Part shown: in pieces, positions 8,333 to 16,293 of the stretch
Layout: every line of letters begins with the position of its first letter
How positions within the stretch are numbered: position 1 is the stretch's first letter
Origin: GH45 sp046704385
GTDB lineage: Bacteria; Bacteroidota; Bacteroidia; Bacteroidales; SZUA-534
Assembly (NCBI GenBank): GCA_046704385.1
Contig: JBJKSB010000018.1
Span: 1 to 64,000 of the forward strand
Direction: 5' to 3'
DNA length: 64,000 bases
The notes under the pieces: generated by a model
Seen by the model: the letters and a program-made list of their open reading frames with translations, nothing else
What the model was told of the DNA's origin: nothing
Database searches by the model: none
Program-made: the position numbers and the translations under genes

Positions 8333-9193
8333 TTATCTGAAAACAATAGCCCGGTTATTATTTACTATAATTTTCCGGTTAAGATGCGCGTATATGGCGC
8401 GGGCCAGCACAATTTTTTCCAGATCTTTTCCTTTACGGATCAAATCCTGGATACTATCGGTGTGCGAAATCCGGATAATATCCTGCTCGATAATTGGTCC
8501 GGCATCTAACTCCGAAGTTACGTAATGGCCGGTGGCACCAATTATTTTTACGCCACGCTCGTAAGCCGAATGATAGGGCTTTGCACCCGGAAATGCGGGT
8601 AAAAATGAGTGATGAATATTAATTATTCTGTTTTCGAATCCTTTTACAAATTTATCGGATAAAACCTGCATATACTTGGCCAAAACCAGAAAATCGATAT
8701 CATAACTTTCAAGCAGCGCCAAAATTTTAGCTTCTTGCTCCTTTTTATTCTCTTTAGTTATGGGCATGTGATGAAAATCGATATGCATTTGCCTGGCAAT
8801 TACTTTAGCTTCTTCGTGATTGCTGATTACCAGCGGAATATCCACTTTCCATTCTCCTGCATGGTAACGGGCCAGGATGTCGTAAGCACAATGCATCTGT
8901 TTTGATACAAATAATGCCATTTTGGGTTTATAATCAGAGAAATAAAGTTTCCAGCTCATCTCGTATCGCTTGGCGATCAACGTTTCAAAATATTCTGCTA
9001 TTTTGTCCGTAGGAATAGCAAAACCTTCCAATTCCCATTCAATACGCATGAAAAAACGATGTATCTCCCGGTCAACATGCTGTTCCAGGTTAATGATGTT
9101 CCCATTGTTTTCATGAATGAACTTGGTAGTGTTGGTTACTATTCCCGGTTGGTCGGGACAGTGCATTACGATTATGGCCGTGTTTGTGTTCAT
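8333..9193 (-). CDS. purU: Formyltetrahydrofolate deformylase
   Basis: PurU hydrolyses 10-formyl-THF to formate and THF, providing formate for purine synthesis and balancing one-carbon pools. Residues 1-80 form the ACT-like regulatory domain (IIVMHCPDQPGIV). The rest is a formyltransferase-type hydrolase with the Asn-His-Asp site in INIHHSFLPAF and ATGHYVTSELDAGPII. I place the start at the ATG at 9193 (286 aa); the longer frame begins with a TTG. It sits in the his operon between hisB and the methyltransferase gene. Histidine synthesis releases AICAR, which PurH formylates from 10-formyl-THF, so linkage to folate is biologically sensible but inferred. Confidence 0.93.
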   Translation of the reverse strand: MNTNTAIIVMHCPDQPGIVTNTTKFIHENNGNIINLEQHVDREIHRFFMRIEWELEGFAIPTDKIAEYFETLIAKRYEMSWKLYFSDYKPKMALFVSKQMHCAYDILARYHAGEWKVDIPLVISNHEEAKVIARQMHIDFHHMPITKENKKEQEAKILALLESYDIDFLVLAKYMQVLSDKFVKGFENRIINIHHSFLPAFPGAKPYHSAYERGVKIIGATGHYVTSELDAGPIIEQDIIRISHTDSIQDLIRKGKDLEKIVLARAIYAHLNRKIIVNNNRAIVFR

Positions 9194-9250
9194 ATTTTTA
9201 TTCAATTAGTTCATTAGTTTATGTGCTCATGTGCTCATTGTTCAAATCTC

Positions 9251-9343
9251 GTGCTATAGGCTACCTGTTGCTGAACTGTTAATAGAGCGAAACCGAAATG
9301 AGACGAAGCAACTTTTTACTGTTTACCATTTACTTTTTACCCT
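9251..9343. repeat. Intergenic repeat copy D (hisB-purU gap)
   Basis: A diverged core, GAGCGAAACCGAAATGAG (9285-9302), is followed by ACGAAGCAACTTTTTACTG and TTTACCATTTACTTTTTAC. The core matches copies A and B at most positions; the AACTTTTTACTG tail matches copy C. This fills most of the 152-bp gap. Confidence 0.6.
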
Positions 9344-9345
9344 AA

Positions 9346-10473
9346 CTAAAGCATCCCTTTCGTACTGGGTAATTCGTGACCAGCATTCTGTGTCATTGCA
9401 TCTTTAATGGTTCGTGCCACTGCTTTGAAAATTGCTTCCAATTTATGGTGATCATTTTCCCCTTCCACTTTAATATGCAGATTACATTTGGCATTGTCGC
9501 TGAATGATTTAAAGAAATGTTTTGCCATTTCGGTCGGAAAATCACCAACGAATTCACGGTTAAATTCTACCTCCCAGATAAACCAGGGACGACCTGAAAA
9601 ATCTATTGCCGCAGTGGCCAGACTTTCGTCCATAGGTAATAAAAAGCCATAACGATTAATACCGCGTTTATCGCCCAAAAGCTCATTATATGCTTCACCA
9701 AGCGCAATAGCTACATCTTCAATGGTGTGATGCTCATCCACTTCCAGGTCGCCTTTTACTTCCAGCTCCAATCCGCAACCCGAATGACGGGCCAATTGTT
9801 CTAACATGTGATTGAAAAAGTTCAAACCGCTGTTTATTTGGGTTTTTGCAATATTATCACGATATAATGTGAGGTCGATTTTGGTTTCCTTGGTATTACG
9901 CACAATATGGATATCCGATTTCGGTTTAAGCAGAAACGTTTTTATCTCATCCCAATCGTTTGAAATAAATGCTACATGCTTTTCCAGTTGATTATCAGTC
10001 AATTGCGAAGTATTTTCTTTGGAATTAAACCAAATAGCCTTGCAGCCCATATTTTTTGCCAGTTCTACATCTGTCAGCCGGTCGCCGATTACAAGTGAAT
10101 TCTTAATATCGTAATCGCCGTTAAAATATCCGGTAAGCATACCAATACCCGGTTTCCGGTTCGGTGAATTTTCTTCAGGTAACGAAGGATCAATGTGCTC
10201 GGTATCAAAAGTTATTCCTTCGTTGCTTAAAATGGTCAGCATCTTTTCATGAGGCTCTGTAAACGTGAGAGTGGGGAACGATTTTGTACCTAATCCATCC
10301 TGGTTACTAACAAGGGCCCAATAAAAAGCAGAATTTTTCTGAATTTCATAAAGGTTACGGATTACTTTGGGCACAAATTCCAGCTTCAGGAGACTGTCTA
10401 CCTGATAATCCACGGGAGGTTCCTTAATAATGGTTCCGTCCCTGTCAATAAAAAGTATTCTTTTCTGCTTCAT
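9346..10473 (-). CDS. hisB: Bifunctional histidinol-phosphatase / imidazoleglycerol-phosphate dehydratase
   Basis: A 375-residue fusion carrying steps 6 and 8. The N-terminal 165 residues are a HAD phosphatase: Asp10 and Asp12 in FIDRDGTIIKEP are the nucleophile and general acid, and VIGDRLTDVELAKNMG is the Mg-binding loop. The C-terminal 200 residues are IGP dehydratase: FFNHMLEQLARHSG, DEHHTIEDVAIALGEA and DHHKLEAIFKAVAR give the His/Glu residues for two Mn ions. The HAD-IGPD order is as in E. coli HisB. It follows hisC by 12 bp, implying translational coupling. Confidence 0.96.
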   Translation of the reverse strand: MKQKRILFIDRDGTIIKEPPVDYQVDSLLKLEFVPKVIRNLYEIQKNSAFYWALVSNQDGLGTKSFPTLTFTEPHEKMLTILSNEGITFDTEHIDPSLPEENSPNRKPGIGMLTGYFNGDYDIKNSLVIGDRLTDVELAKNMGCKAIWFNSKENTSQLTDNQLEKHVAFISNDWDEIKTFLLKPKSDIHIVRNTKETKIDLTLYRDNIAKTQINSGLNFFNHMLEQLARHSGCGLELEVKGDLEVDEHHTIEDVAIALGEAYNELLGDKRGINRYGFLLPMDESLATAAIDFSGRPWFIWEVEFNREFVGDFPTEMAKHFFKSFSDNAKCNLHIKVEGENDHHKLEAIFKAVARTIKDAMTQNAGHELPSTKGML

Positions 10474-10485
10474 GATCGCTTTGTC

Positions 10486-11568
10486 TTAGGCAGTTACATT
10501 TTTAAATAATCCGGCACCAATTTTGGCCAATTGTTCTATTAACTGCTCATTTTCCGACGCAGTTCCAACAGTTATTCGCAAACAATTGTTACATAAATTA
10601 ACATTGCTCCGGTTTCGTACGATAATCCCACTTTTAATCAAATCATTATAAATGGCAGGGGCATTCAAAGTTTTAACCAGGATAAAATTAGCATCCGAAG
10701 GATAAATTTTCTCAACAATTTCAAGCTCCGACAACTTTTCTTCAAGTACTTTACGCTGTTGCAGCAAAGTATTAACCATATCTTCTTTTTGAGGCAGATT
10801 GCTTAAGGCTTTTATGACATACTCCTGTGTTACCTGGTTTATATTATAGGGATACTTAATTTTGTTCAGTATTTCAATAGTTTCAGCCTGTGCAAAAGCC
10901 ATTCCGAGCCTCAGGCCTGCCATACCCCATGCTTTACTAAACGTTTGCAAAACTACCAGATTTCCGTAATTCTCAATCTCCGATAGCATCGAATCGGCAT
11001 TGGAAAAATCGATGTAGGCTTCATCAACCACCACTAAACCTTTAAAACAGTCGAGAATCGTTAAAATATCTTTTTTCCTGATAAGGTTACCAGTTGGATT
11101 GTTCGGTGAGCAGATAAACATCATTTTGATAGCCGGGTTAATTATCTGAATAATTTTCTCTACAGGAAGTGAAAAATCTTCATTTAAAGGAATTTCAACC
11201 ACCGGCGAATTATGAATATTGGCCTGAACTTTATACATTCCATAGGTTGGAGGAAAGATCAGGGCACTGTCTTTTTGGGGCTCACAAAAGGCCCGGTATA
11301 ATAAGTCGATAGCTTCATCGCTGCCATTGCCGAAAAAAATCTGTGAGGGTTTTACTTTTTTTATTCGGGCAAGTTTTTCTTTCAATTCCCATTGTTTCGG
11401 ATCAGGGTAGCGGTTAAATTTACCCTGAACTGCTGAACCCAGTGAATTCTCATTGGCATCCAGAAAAATATTTGCTTCACCAACGTATTCATCGCGGGCC
11501 GAAGAATAGGGCTGAAGTTCAGCTATATTTGGCCGTACCAGCTTTTTAATGTCGAAATTAGATTTCAT
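10486..11568 (-). CDS. hisC: Histidinol-phosphate aminotransferase
   Basis: A 360-residue fold-type I PLP enzyme that transfers an amino group from glutamate to imidazole acetol phosphate. Lys212 in QTFSKAWGMAGLRLG forms the Schiff base. Other signatures are FGNGSDEAIDLLYR (phosphate loop), CSPNNPTGNLI (substrate/PLP Asn) and VVDEAYIDFS (pyridine-N Asp). The C-terminal RNRSNVNLCNNCLRITVGT holds the substrate-binding Arg. Length is normal. It lies 15 bp downstream of hisD and 12 bp upstream of hisB. Confidence 0.96.
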   Translation of the reverse strand: MKSNFDIKKLVRPNIAELQPYSSARDEYVGEANIFLDANENSLGSAVQGKFNRYPDPKQWELKEKLARIKKVKPSQIFFGNGSDEAIDLLYRAFCEPQKDSALIFPPTYGMYKVQANIHNSPVVEIPLNEDFSLPVEKIIQIINPAIKMMFICSPNNPTGNLIRKKDILTILDCFKGLVVVDEAYIDFSNADSMLSEIENYGNLVVLQTFSKAWGMAGLRLGMAFAQAETIEILNKIKYPYNINQVTQEYVIKALSNLPQKEDMVNTLLQQRKVLEEKLSELEIVEKIYPSDANFILVKTLNAPAIYNDLIKSGIIVRNRSNVNLCNNCLRITVGTASENEQLIEQLAKIGAGLFKNVTA

Positions 11569-11583
11569 ATGGTTTATTTTAGG

Positions 11584-12879
11584 TTAATTTTTTTTGTTTT
11601 TGATAGCATATAAACGTACCGAAACGGCATTCTTATGAGCCATTAATTGTTCGGCTTCGGCCATTATCTCAATGGTTTTCCCCAAATTTTTGATACCTGT
11701 TTCAGAGATTTGCTGAAAGGTAATTTTCTTCATAAAACTGTCGAGATTCACTCCGCTGTATGCTTTTGCAAACCCATTGGTCGGCAGGGTATGGTTGGTA
11801 CCTGAGGCATAATCACCTGCTGATTCAGGAGTATACATACCCAGAAAAACCGAACCGGCCTGTGTTACCCGGTTAGCCCATTCAACTGGATTTTCAACCG
11901 AAAGAATCAGGTGTTCAGGCGCATAAGCATTAATAAAATCAGAACATATTTTGGGATCTTCAATAAAAACCAGTCTTGAATTTTCAAGGGCTTTGGTGGC
12001 AATATTCTTACGGGGGAGAACCTCTAATTGTTTCAGGGTTTCCTGTTCAATCTCATCCAGTTTTTGCCTGTCAGTGGCAAGCAGAATAACCTGGCTGTCA
12101 ATTCCGTGTTCGGCTTGCGAAAGTAGATCGGCAGCAGCAAAATTGGCTGGAGTTTTTTTATCGGCCACTACCAGAACTTCAGACGGACCAGCAGGCATAT
12201 CAATGGCAATACCTTCTGATGAAACTAATTGTTTGGCTGTAGTAACATATTGATTACCAGGGCCAAATATTTTATTTACCCCGGGAACTGATTCAGTCCC
12301 ATATGCCATAGCGGCAATAGCCTGGGCACCACCAATTTTATATACTCTTGAAATCCGGCAAAGCCGTGCTGCAAATAAAATAGCAGGATTAATTTTACCA
12401 TTTTTATCAGCCGGAGTACATAGTACTACTTGCGGACATTGGGCAATTTCAGCAGGTATACCCAGCATTAAAACAGTTGAAAAAAGCGGGGCCGTACCAC
12501 CCGGGATATAAAGTCCAACCGTGTTTATGGGTACTGCTTTTTGCCAGCATTTAACACCTTGAATTGTTTCAGTTCGTACCATTCCTGAAAGCTGATCGGT
12601 ATGAAATTTCTCAATATTATTCGCTGCCTGTTGCATGGCCATTTTTAAATCTGTATCAATTTGCTCGATAGCCTCATTAAATTCAGCATCGCTTACCAGG
12701 AATGATTCAGGTGCAAAACTGTCAAACATTTGTGCATATTTCTTTAATGCTTTATCACCATTGTTTTTTACGTTGGAAAGAATATCCGCTACTTTTGGAA
12801 CAATATCAGCTGTATCAAATACCGGACGGCTCATAATTTTGCTCCATTGATTCGGTGCAGGGTTGATATATTTTTTCAT
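11584..12879 (-). CDS. hisD: Histidinol dehydrogenase
   Basis: A zinc enzyme that performs the last two oxidations, L-histidinol to L-histidine, with NAD. Recognisable blocks are GLYIPGGTAPLFSTVLM, KIFGPGNQYVTTAKQLV, DMPAGPSEVLVVAD, AEHGIDSQVIL (zinc/substrate Gln-His) and NAYAPEHLILS (catalytic Glu-His). I set the start at the ATG at 12879 (431 aa, MKKYINPAPNQW). The open frame extends 21 codons further upstream, but that extension lies in repeat copy E and has no family resemblance. Length then matches standard HisD. Confidence 0.95.
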   Translation of the reverse strand: MKKYINPAPNQWSKIMSRPVFDTADIVPKVADILSNVKNNGDKALKKYAQMFDSFAPESFLVSDAEFNEAIEQIDTDLKMAMQQAANNIEKFHTDQLSGMVRTETIQGVKCWQKAVPINTVGLYIPGGTAPLFSTVLMLGIPAEIAQCPQVVLCTPADKNGKINPAILFAARLCRISRVYKIGGAQAIAAMAYGTESVPGVNKIFGPGNQYVTTAKQLVSSEGIAIDMPAGPSEVLVVADKKTPANFAAADLLSQAEHGIDSQVILLATDRQKLDEIEQETLKQLEVLPRKNIATKALENSRLVFIEDPKICSDFINAYAPEHLILSVENPVEWANRVTQAGSVFLGMYTPESAGDYASGTNHTLPTNGFAKAYSGVNLDSFMKKITFQQISETGIKNLGKTIEIMAEAEQLMAHKNAVSVRLYAIKNKKN

Positions 12880-12889
12880 TATTAGCTTC

Positions 12890-12970
12890 TTTTTACTGGT
12901 TTCTTGTCTCCTGTTGTTTAACGGTTCATTGATGCGGTTCATTGAAGTCGAAATAAGCCGAAATGAGCCA
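12890..12970. repeat. Intergenic repeat copy E (hisG-hisD gap)
   Basis: ACTGGTTTCTTGTCTCCTG (related to the GGTTTCT units) is followed by GGTTCATT twice and then AAGTCGAAATAAGCCGAAATGAG at 12945-12967. The latter matches copy B with the two half-units in swapped order. It reaches the hisG stop and lengthens the open frame in front of hisD. Confidence 0.6.
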
Positions 12971-13831
12971 TTAATAAATCATCTTTTCAATTGGCATTAC
13001 CAAAATACCTTCGGCACCGGCTTCGTGCAGTTTTTCACAAATTTCCCAAAATTCGTCTTCTTTTACCACTGAACTCATTGAACTCCAGCCCTCAATAGCT
13101 AATGGAGTGATGGTTGGACTTTTCATTCCCGGCAAAAAACTGCTGATTTCTTCAATTTTATTGTTGGGCGCATTCAAAACAATATATTTTGAAAGTTTCG
13201 CTTTTTGAACCGATTTAATGCGGAACATTAATTTATTTAATAATTCCTGTTTTTCTTTTTCAAGTTTTGGAGTTGCAATTAATAGTGCCTCGGACCGATA
13301 AAATGATTCCACTTCCTTTAAACCATTGGCTAATAAAGTGCTGCCTGTACTTACAATATCGCAAATAGCATCGGCGAGCTCAATGGCAGGGGCAATTTCA
13401 ACTGACCCCGATATTTCATTTACGCCTGCATTTACATTGTTTTCTTTTAGGAATTTCTTTAAAATGTTTGGATAAGAGGTTGCAATATGCTTTCCTTCAA
13501 GGAATTCCGGACCAGTATATTCAAACCGTCTGGGAATGGCAATTGATAAACGACATTTGGCAAAACCCAGGCGGTGAATTAAATCAACTGCATACCCTTT
13601 TTCATCTACTACATTTTCGCCAACCACCCCGCAATCGGCAACTCCGCTTGCTACATAGCCTGGAATGTCGTCATCGCGTAGGAATAATACTTCAAGCGGA
13701 AAATTTACCGCCTTTATTTTTAATTGGGCACCACCGCCATTAAAGTCGAGTCCACAGGCTTTTAATAAATCCTGGGTTTTTTCACTTAACCTGCCGCTTT
13801 TTTGTACTGCAATTCTTAAAATCGTTTCCAT
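12971..13831 (-). CDS. hisG: ATP phosphoribosyltransferase, long form
   Basis: The committed step of histidine synthesis: ATP plus PRPP to PR-ATP. At 286 residues it is the long, HisZ-independent form with a C-terminal ACT-like regulatory domain (about 210-286) that normally binds histidine for feedback inhibition. The catalytic part shows LRIAVQKSGRLSEKT at the N-terminus, DCGVVGENVVDEKGY, and the PRPP loop DAICDIVSTGSTLLANGL. First structural gene of the operon; its start lies 123 bp after the leader-peptide stop, with an intrinsic terminator in between. Confidence 0.96.
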   Translation of the reverse strand: METILRIAVQKSGRLSEKTQDLLKACGLDFNGGGAQLKIKAVNFPLEVLFLRDDDIPGYVASGVADCGVVGENVVDEKGYAVDLIHRLGFAKCRLSIAIPRRFEYTGPEFLEGKHIATSYPNILKKFLKENNVNAGVNEISGSVEIAPAIELADAICDIVSTGSTLLANGLKEVESFYRSEALLIATPKLEKEKQELLNKLMFRIKSVQKAKLSKYIVLNAPNNKIEEISSFLPGMKSPTITPLAIEGWSSMSSVVKEDEFWEICEKLHEAGAEGILVMPIEKMIY

Positions 13832-13889
13832 TTTTTTATTTTTCTAATCGCTTTCGCGAGTTTCATATTAATCAATAATAAATTTCAAT

Positions 13890-13917
13890 AAAAAAGGCCC
13901 GCATTCCTGCGAGCCTT
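13890..13917 (-). terminator. his attenuator: intrinsic terminator before hisG
   Basis: On the minus strand AAGGCTCGCA pairs with TGCGGGCCTT (one G-U pair) around a GGAA loop, followed by six T's. It lies 37 bp after the leader-peptide stop codon and 58 bp before hisG, where only an attenuator or premature terminator makes sense. Confidence 0.85.
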
Positions 13918-13948
13918 CGATTTAAAATATCTAATTATTAAACCTACA

Positions 13949-14003
13949 ACATCATCAGTACTGCGCGTTTACTGCTGCATAAAAATGATGATGGTGATGA
14001 TGT
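13949..14003 (-). promoter_or_regulatory. Leader stem pairing the His codons with the leader stop region
   Basis: On the minus strand ACATCATCA (14003-13995), covering the start of the His run, is exactly complementary to TGATGATGT (13957-13949), which contains the leader stop codon. This 9-bp stem can form only when ribosomes are absent from the His codons or have cleared them, as expected for the upstream segment of an attenuator. The alternative antiterminator pairing was not worked out. Confidence 0.5.
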
Positions 14004-14017
14004 AAGCCTAAATACAT
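13955..14017 (-). CDS. hisL: his operon leader peptide with six consecutive histidines
   Basis: The minus-strand ATG at 14017 opens a 20-codon frame, MYLGL-HHHHHH-FYAAVNAQY, ending in TGA at 13955. Six His codons in a row directly in front of a histidine operon, followed by an intrinsic terminator, match the logic of the enterobacterial HisL attenuator: ribosome stalling on uncharged tRNA-His alters leader folding and allows readthrough into hisG. AAGAG lies 5-6 nt before the ATG. There is no sequence relation to E. coli HisL outside the His run. The identification is structural and contextual and, to me, strong. Confidence 0.88.
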   Translation of the reverse strand: MYLGLHHHHHHFYAAVNAQY

Positions 14018-14040
14018 TTTCTCTTGTTTTAATTCGATAG

Positions 14041-14070
14041 CAAAAGTAGTTTATAAATTTTAATCTGCAA
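14041..14070 (-). promoter_or_regulatory. his operon promoter (TTG-N19-TACTTTTG)
   Basis: On the minus strand TACTTTTG (14048-14041) matches TAnnTTTG, with TTG (14070-14068) 19 nt upstream. The predicted start, near 14034, lies just ahead of the leader peptide ATG at 14017, exactly where an attenuated operon needs it. Confidence 0.65.
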
Positions 14071-14164
14071 CTATTTTTAGGATAAATTATTTAATTTTTA
14101 TCGATTTGTTAAAATTTCCCATTCGGATCCTAAATATCCTGAACCGTTAATTTGATAGAATTTA

Positions 14165-14197
14165 TTTGAAAATTTATTAAAAAAGAAGCTATTTTTG
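14165..14197 (+). promoter_or_regulatory. Promoter of the GAF sensor kinase gene (TTTG-N21-TATTTTTG)
   Basis: Both Bacteroidota promoter boxes are present with 21-bp spacing: TTTG at 14165 and TATTTTTG at 14190-14197. The ATG follows 20 bp later, giving a very short leader. Confidence 0.65.
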
Positions 14198-14217
14198 TTT
14201 CCAAAAATTTACCGGGG

Positions 14218-15612
14218 ATGACAAATACAACAAATTTCAGGCAATTAAATATTCTTATAAATATTAGCCAGAGCCTGATTAGCACGCTTGATTATGAAAA
14301 AGTATTACAGATAATCAGTGATGGGATGTCTGAACTACTTGAAATTGAAACAGCCGCCATTTATTTATTGGAGAATGAAAATGATTTGATGATGGGTGCT
14401 GCAACTCCGCCATTGGATCCGAATATGCCCCAGGAGTTACGGAAGGCACTGGTTGACGATCATCCTCATATTAAACTGGCAATTCAGGAGCGTAAACCCC
14501 AGATCATACCAGATACCACAAATGCAGTACTTTCGGGACCGGAATCTGTTGTAGTTCAGATGCGTAATTTGCGAAGTCTTATATATTTACCCTTTATCCA
14601 TGAAAATATTGTATTGGGTGTATTAATTTTGGGCACCTGCAACAAATCAAGGGTATATAGTGAAGAAGAAATAAATTTTGGCCAAACCGTGGCCAATCAA
14701 TTATCAATTTCCATTCAGAATACCCTGTTGCATGCTGATTTAAATAATTATAAAGACCATTTGGAACTCCTGGTAAAAGAGAAAACCCGGGATCTGGATT
14801 CCGCTATTGAAGAACTGAGGACAAAGAATGAAGAACTTTCGGAAAAACATGCAATTATTGAGAATCAGAACATCGAATTAAAAACCACGCTTAATTTTTT
14901 ACACGAAACACAAACAAAGCTTATTCAGGCTGAAAAGATGGCATCCATTGGAACCCTGACTGCCGGTATAGCCCACGAAATCAATAATCCGTTGAATTTT
15001 ATAAAGGGTGCAAGCAGTGGTTTGGAAGAATATTATATGAATCATGAAGATTGCAGAAATGATGAAACTGAATTTTTGCTGAATTCCATAAAAACAGGGA
15101 TCGAACGGATATCGAATATTATATCAGGTTTAAGTCAGTTTAGTCGTTCCGGCAGTATAATGGACGAAGATTGTGATATTCATTCCATTATGAATAATTG
15201 CCTGCTAATGTTAAATAATCAGATTAAAAGCACTATAGAAATTGATAAAGATTACCTTGATAATCCGGTAATAATAAAAGGCAATGTAGGCAAACTTCAC
15301 CAGGTATTTTTAAATATACTGCTAAACGCAGTTCAGTCTATTACAGGTTCGGGTAAAATTTCCATCAGGACAAAACATAACAGGGTTTCAGATATTTATA
15401 TAATTGAAATATCTGATACGGGCTCAGGCATTAAAGAGGAAATTCTGCAGAAAGTAACTGATCCTTTTTTTACCACAAAAGATCCGGGGAAAGGGACGGG
15501 ATTGGGATTATCAATTACCTATACCATTATTCAGGAACATAAAGGAACCCTTGATTTTGAATCAGAACCCGGTATAGGAACCGTAGTGAGGATAACCTTG
15601 CCAAAATCATAA
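14218..15612 (+). CDS. GAF-domain sensor histidine kinase
   Basis: 464 residues with no transmembrane segment, so cytoplasmic. Residues about 8-170 are a GAF domain (ILINISQSLISTLDYEKVLQ at its start), 175-240 a coiled coil, and 240-300 HisKA with phosphoacceptor His253 in GIAHEINNPLNF. The HATPase part (about 345-464) has ISDTGSGIKEEIL, PFFTTKDPGKGTGLGLS and a GTVVRITLP ending. The LIQAEKMASIGTLTAGIAHE segment is the NtrB-like subtype. No response regulator is adjacent; it is divergent from the his operon and convergent with a CoA-binding protein gene, so its partner is unknown. Confidence 0.9.
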   Translation: MTNTTNFRQLNILINISQSLISTLDYEKVLQIISDGMSELLEIETAAIYLLENENDLMMGAATPPLDPNMPQELRKALVDDHPHIKLAIQERKPQIIPDTTNAVLSGPESVVVQMRNLRSLIYLPFIHENIVLGVLILGTCNKSRVYSEEEINFGQTVANQLSISIQNTLLHADLNNYKDHLELLVKEKTRDLDSAIEELRTKNEELSEKHAIIENQNIELKTTLNFLHETQTKLIQAEKMASIGTLTAGIAHEINNPLNFIKGASSGLEEYYMNHEDCRNDETEFLLNSIKTGIERISNIISGLSQFSRSGSIMDEDCDIHSIMNNCLLMLNNQIKSTIEIDKDYLDNPVIIKGNVGKLHQVFLNILLNAVQSITGSGKISIRTKHNRVSDIYIIEISDTGSGIKEEILQKVTDPFFTTKDPGKGTGLGLSITYTIIQEHKGTLDFESEPGIGTVVRITLPKS

Positions 15613-15630
15613 TTTACTACCTACTGAAGA

Positions 15631-16077
15631 CTAACCTGGATAATTCCTGAAAAGTTTTGCCACAAAGGCATGAAACTTATGGAATCCTTCCGGTTTTGCA
15701 AACATAAGTATGCATCGTTTGTAAATGATATTGATATCCGTTTTGGCAATCAATTCTATGGTTTTATCGTTTGACGATCCTAATTGCAGAAATATTTGTT
15801 TGATCCCTTTATGAAAAGCTTCGGCTAAAAGTTGATTAGTGACTTCGGGTTTAGTAGTAAAAATCAAAGCCTCAACATCCGATGGAAGACTGCTAATGGT
15901 CGGATAGCAGGGGTTACCATCAATCTCATCTATATGCGGATTTACGGGAACAATATTGTATAATTTCTTTTTTAATTCTTTATAAAAAACATATCCTGTT
16001 TTCTTTGTATCTCTCGATACACCTATCATAGCAAATTTTTTGCTGGCTAAAAATTCATTTATTTTCTGTAATTCCAT
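15631..16077 (-). CDS. CoA-binding domain protein (YccU-like)
   Basis: A 148-residue single-domain Rossmann protein of the CoA_binding_2 family. Visible features are the N-terminal FAMIGVSRDTKKTGYVFYKEL nucleotide-binding turn region, IVPVNPHIDEIDGNPCYPTI, and the ALIFTTKPEVTNQLLAEA segment typical of succinyl-CoA-synthetase-like CoA binders. The biochemical role of stand-alone members is poorly defined. It sits alone, convergent with the sensor kinase gene 18 bp away. Confidence 0.8.
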   Translation of the reverse strand: MELQKINEFLASKKFAMIGVSRDTKKTGYVFYKELKKKLYNIVPVNPHIDEIDGNPCYPTISSLPSDVEALIFTTKPEVTNQLLAEAFHKGIKQIFLQLGSSNDKTIELIAKTDINIIYKRCILMFAKPEGFHKFHAFVAKLFRNYPG

Positions 16078-16293
16078 GGTAAAATTGGTTTTTTAAAATA
16101 TAAGACAAATTATAAAAAAAAGTCGGTTTTAACTTGGTACCAAAAGAAAAACATTTTGTCATCTCTGCATTATGCCCCAATTTAATTTTATGTTAAATTT
16201 TTAAATTATTTTCCGACAAATTCAATTAATAGTTTAATAAATAAATAGGTTTTTATATCTTTAAAATATTAACAAAATTAATAACCAGCCGAT

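Larger units (their letters stand above)
13832..14217. other. 386-bp divergent control region, his operon / sensor kinase
   Basis: This gap is fully explained by regulation. On the minus strand lie a promoter (14041-14070), a His-rich leader peptide (13955-14017) and an intrinsic terminator (13890-13917), followed by hisG. On the plus strand a TTTG-N21-TATTTTTG promoter (14165-14197) serves the sensor kinase gene. Confidence 0.8.

Noticed and set aside
12880..12942. 21-codon N-terminal extension of HisD
   Set aside because: The extra frame lies within intergenic repeat copy E and has no resemblance to HisD; ATG 12879 gives the standard N-terminus.
13949..14003. CAT/ATG-rich stretch read as a simple microsatellite
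   Set aside because: It encodes six in-frame His codons behind a promoter and ahead of a terminator at the his operon, which a random repeat would not explain.
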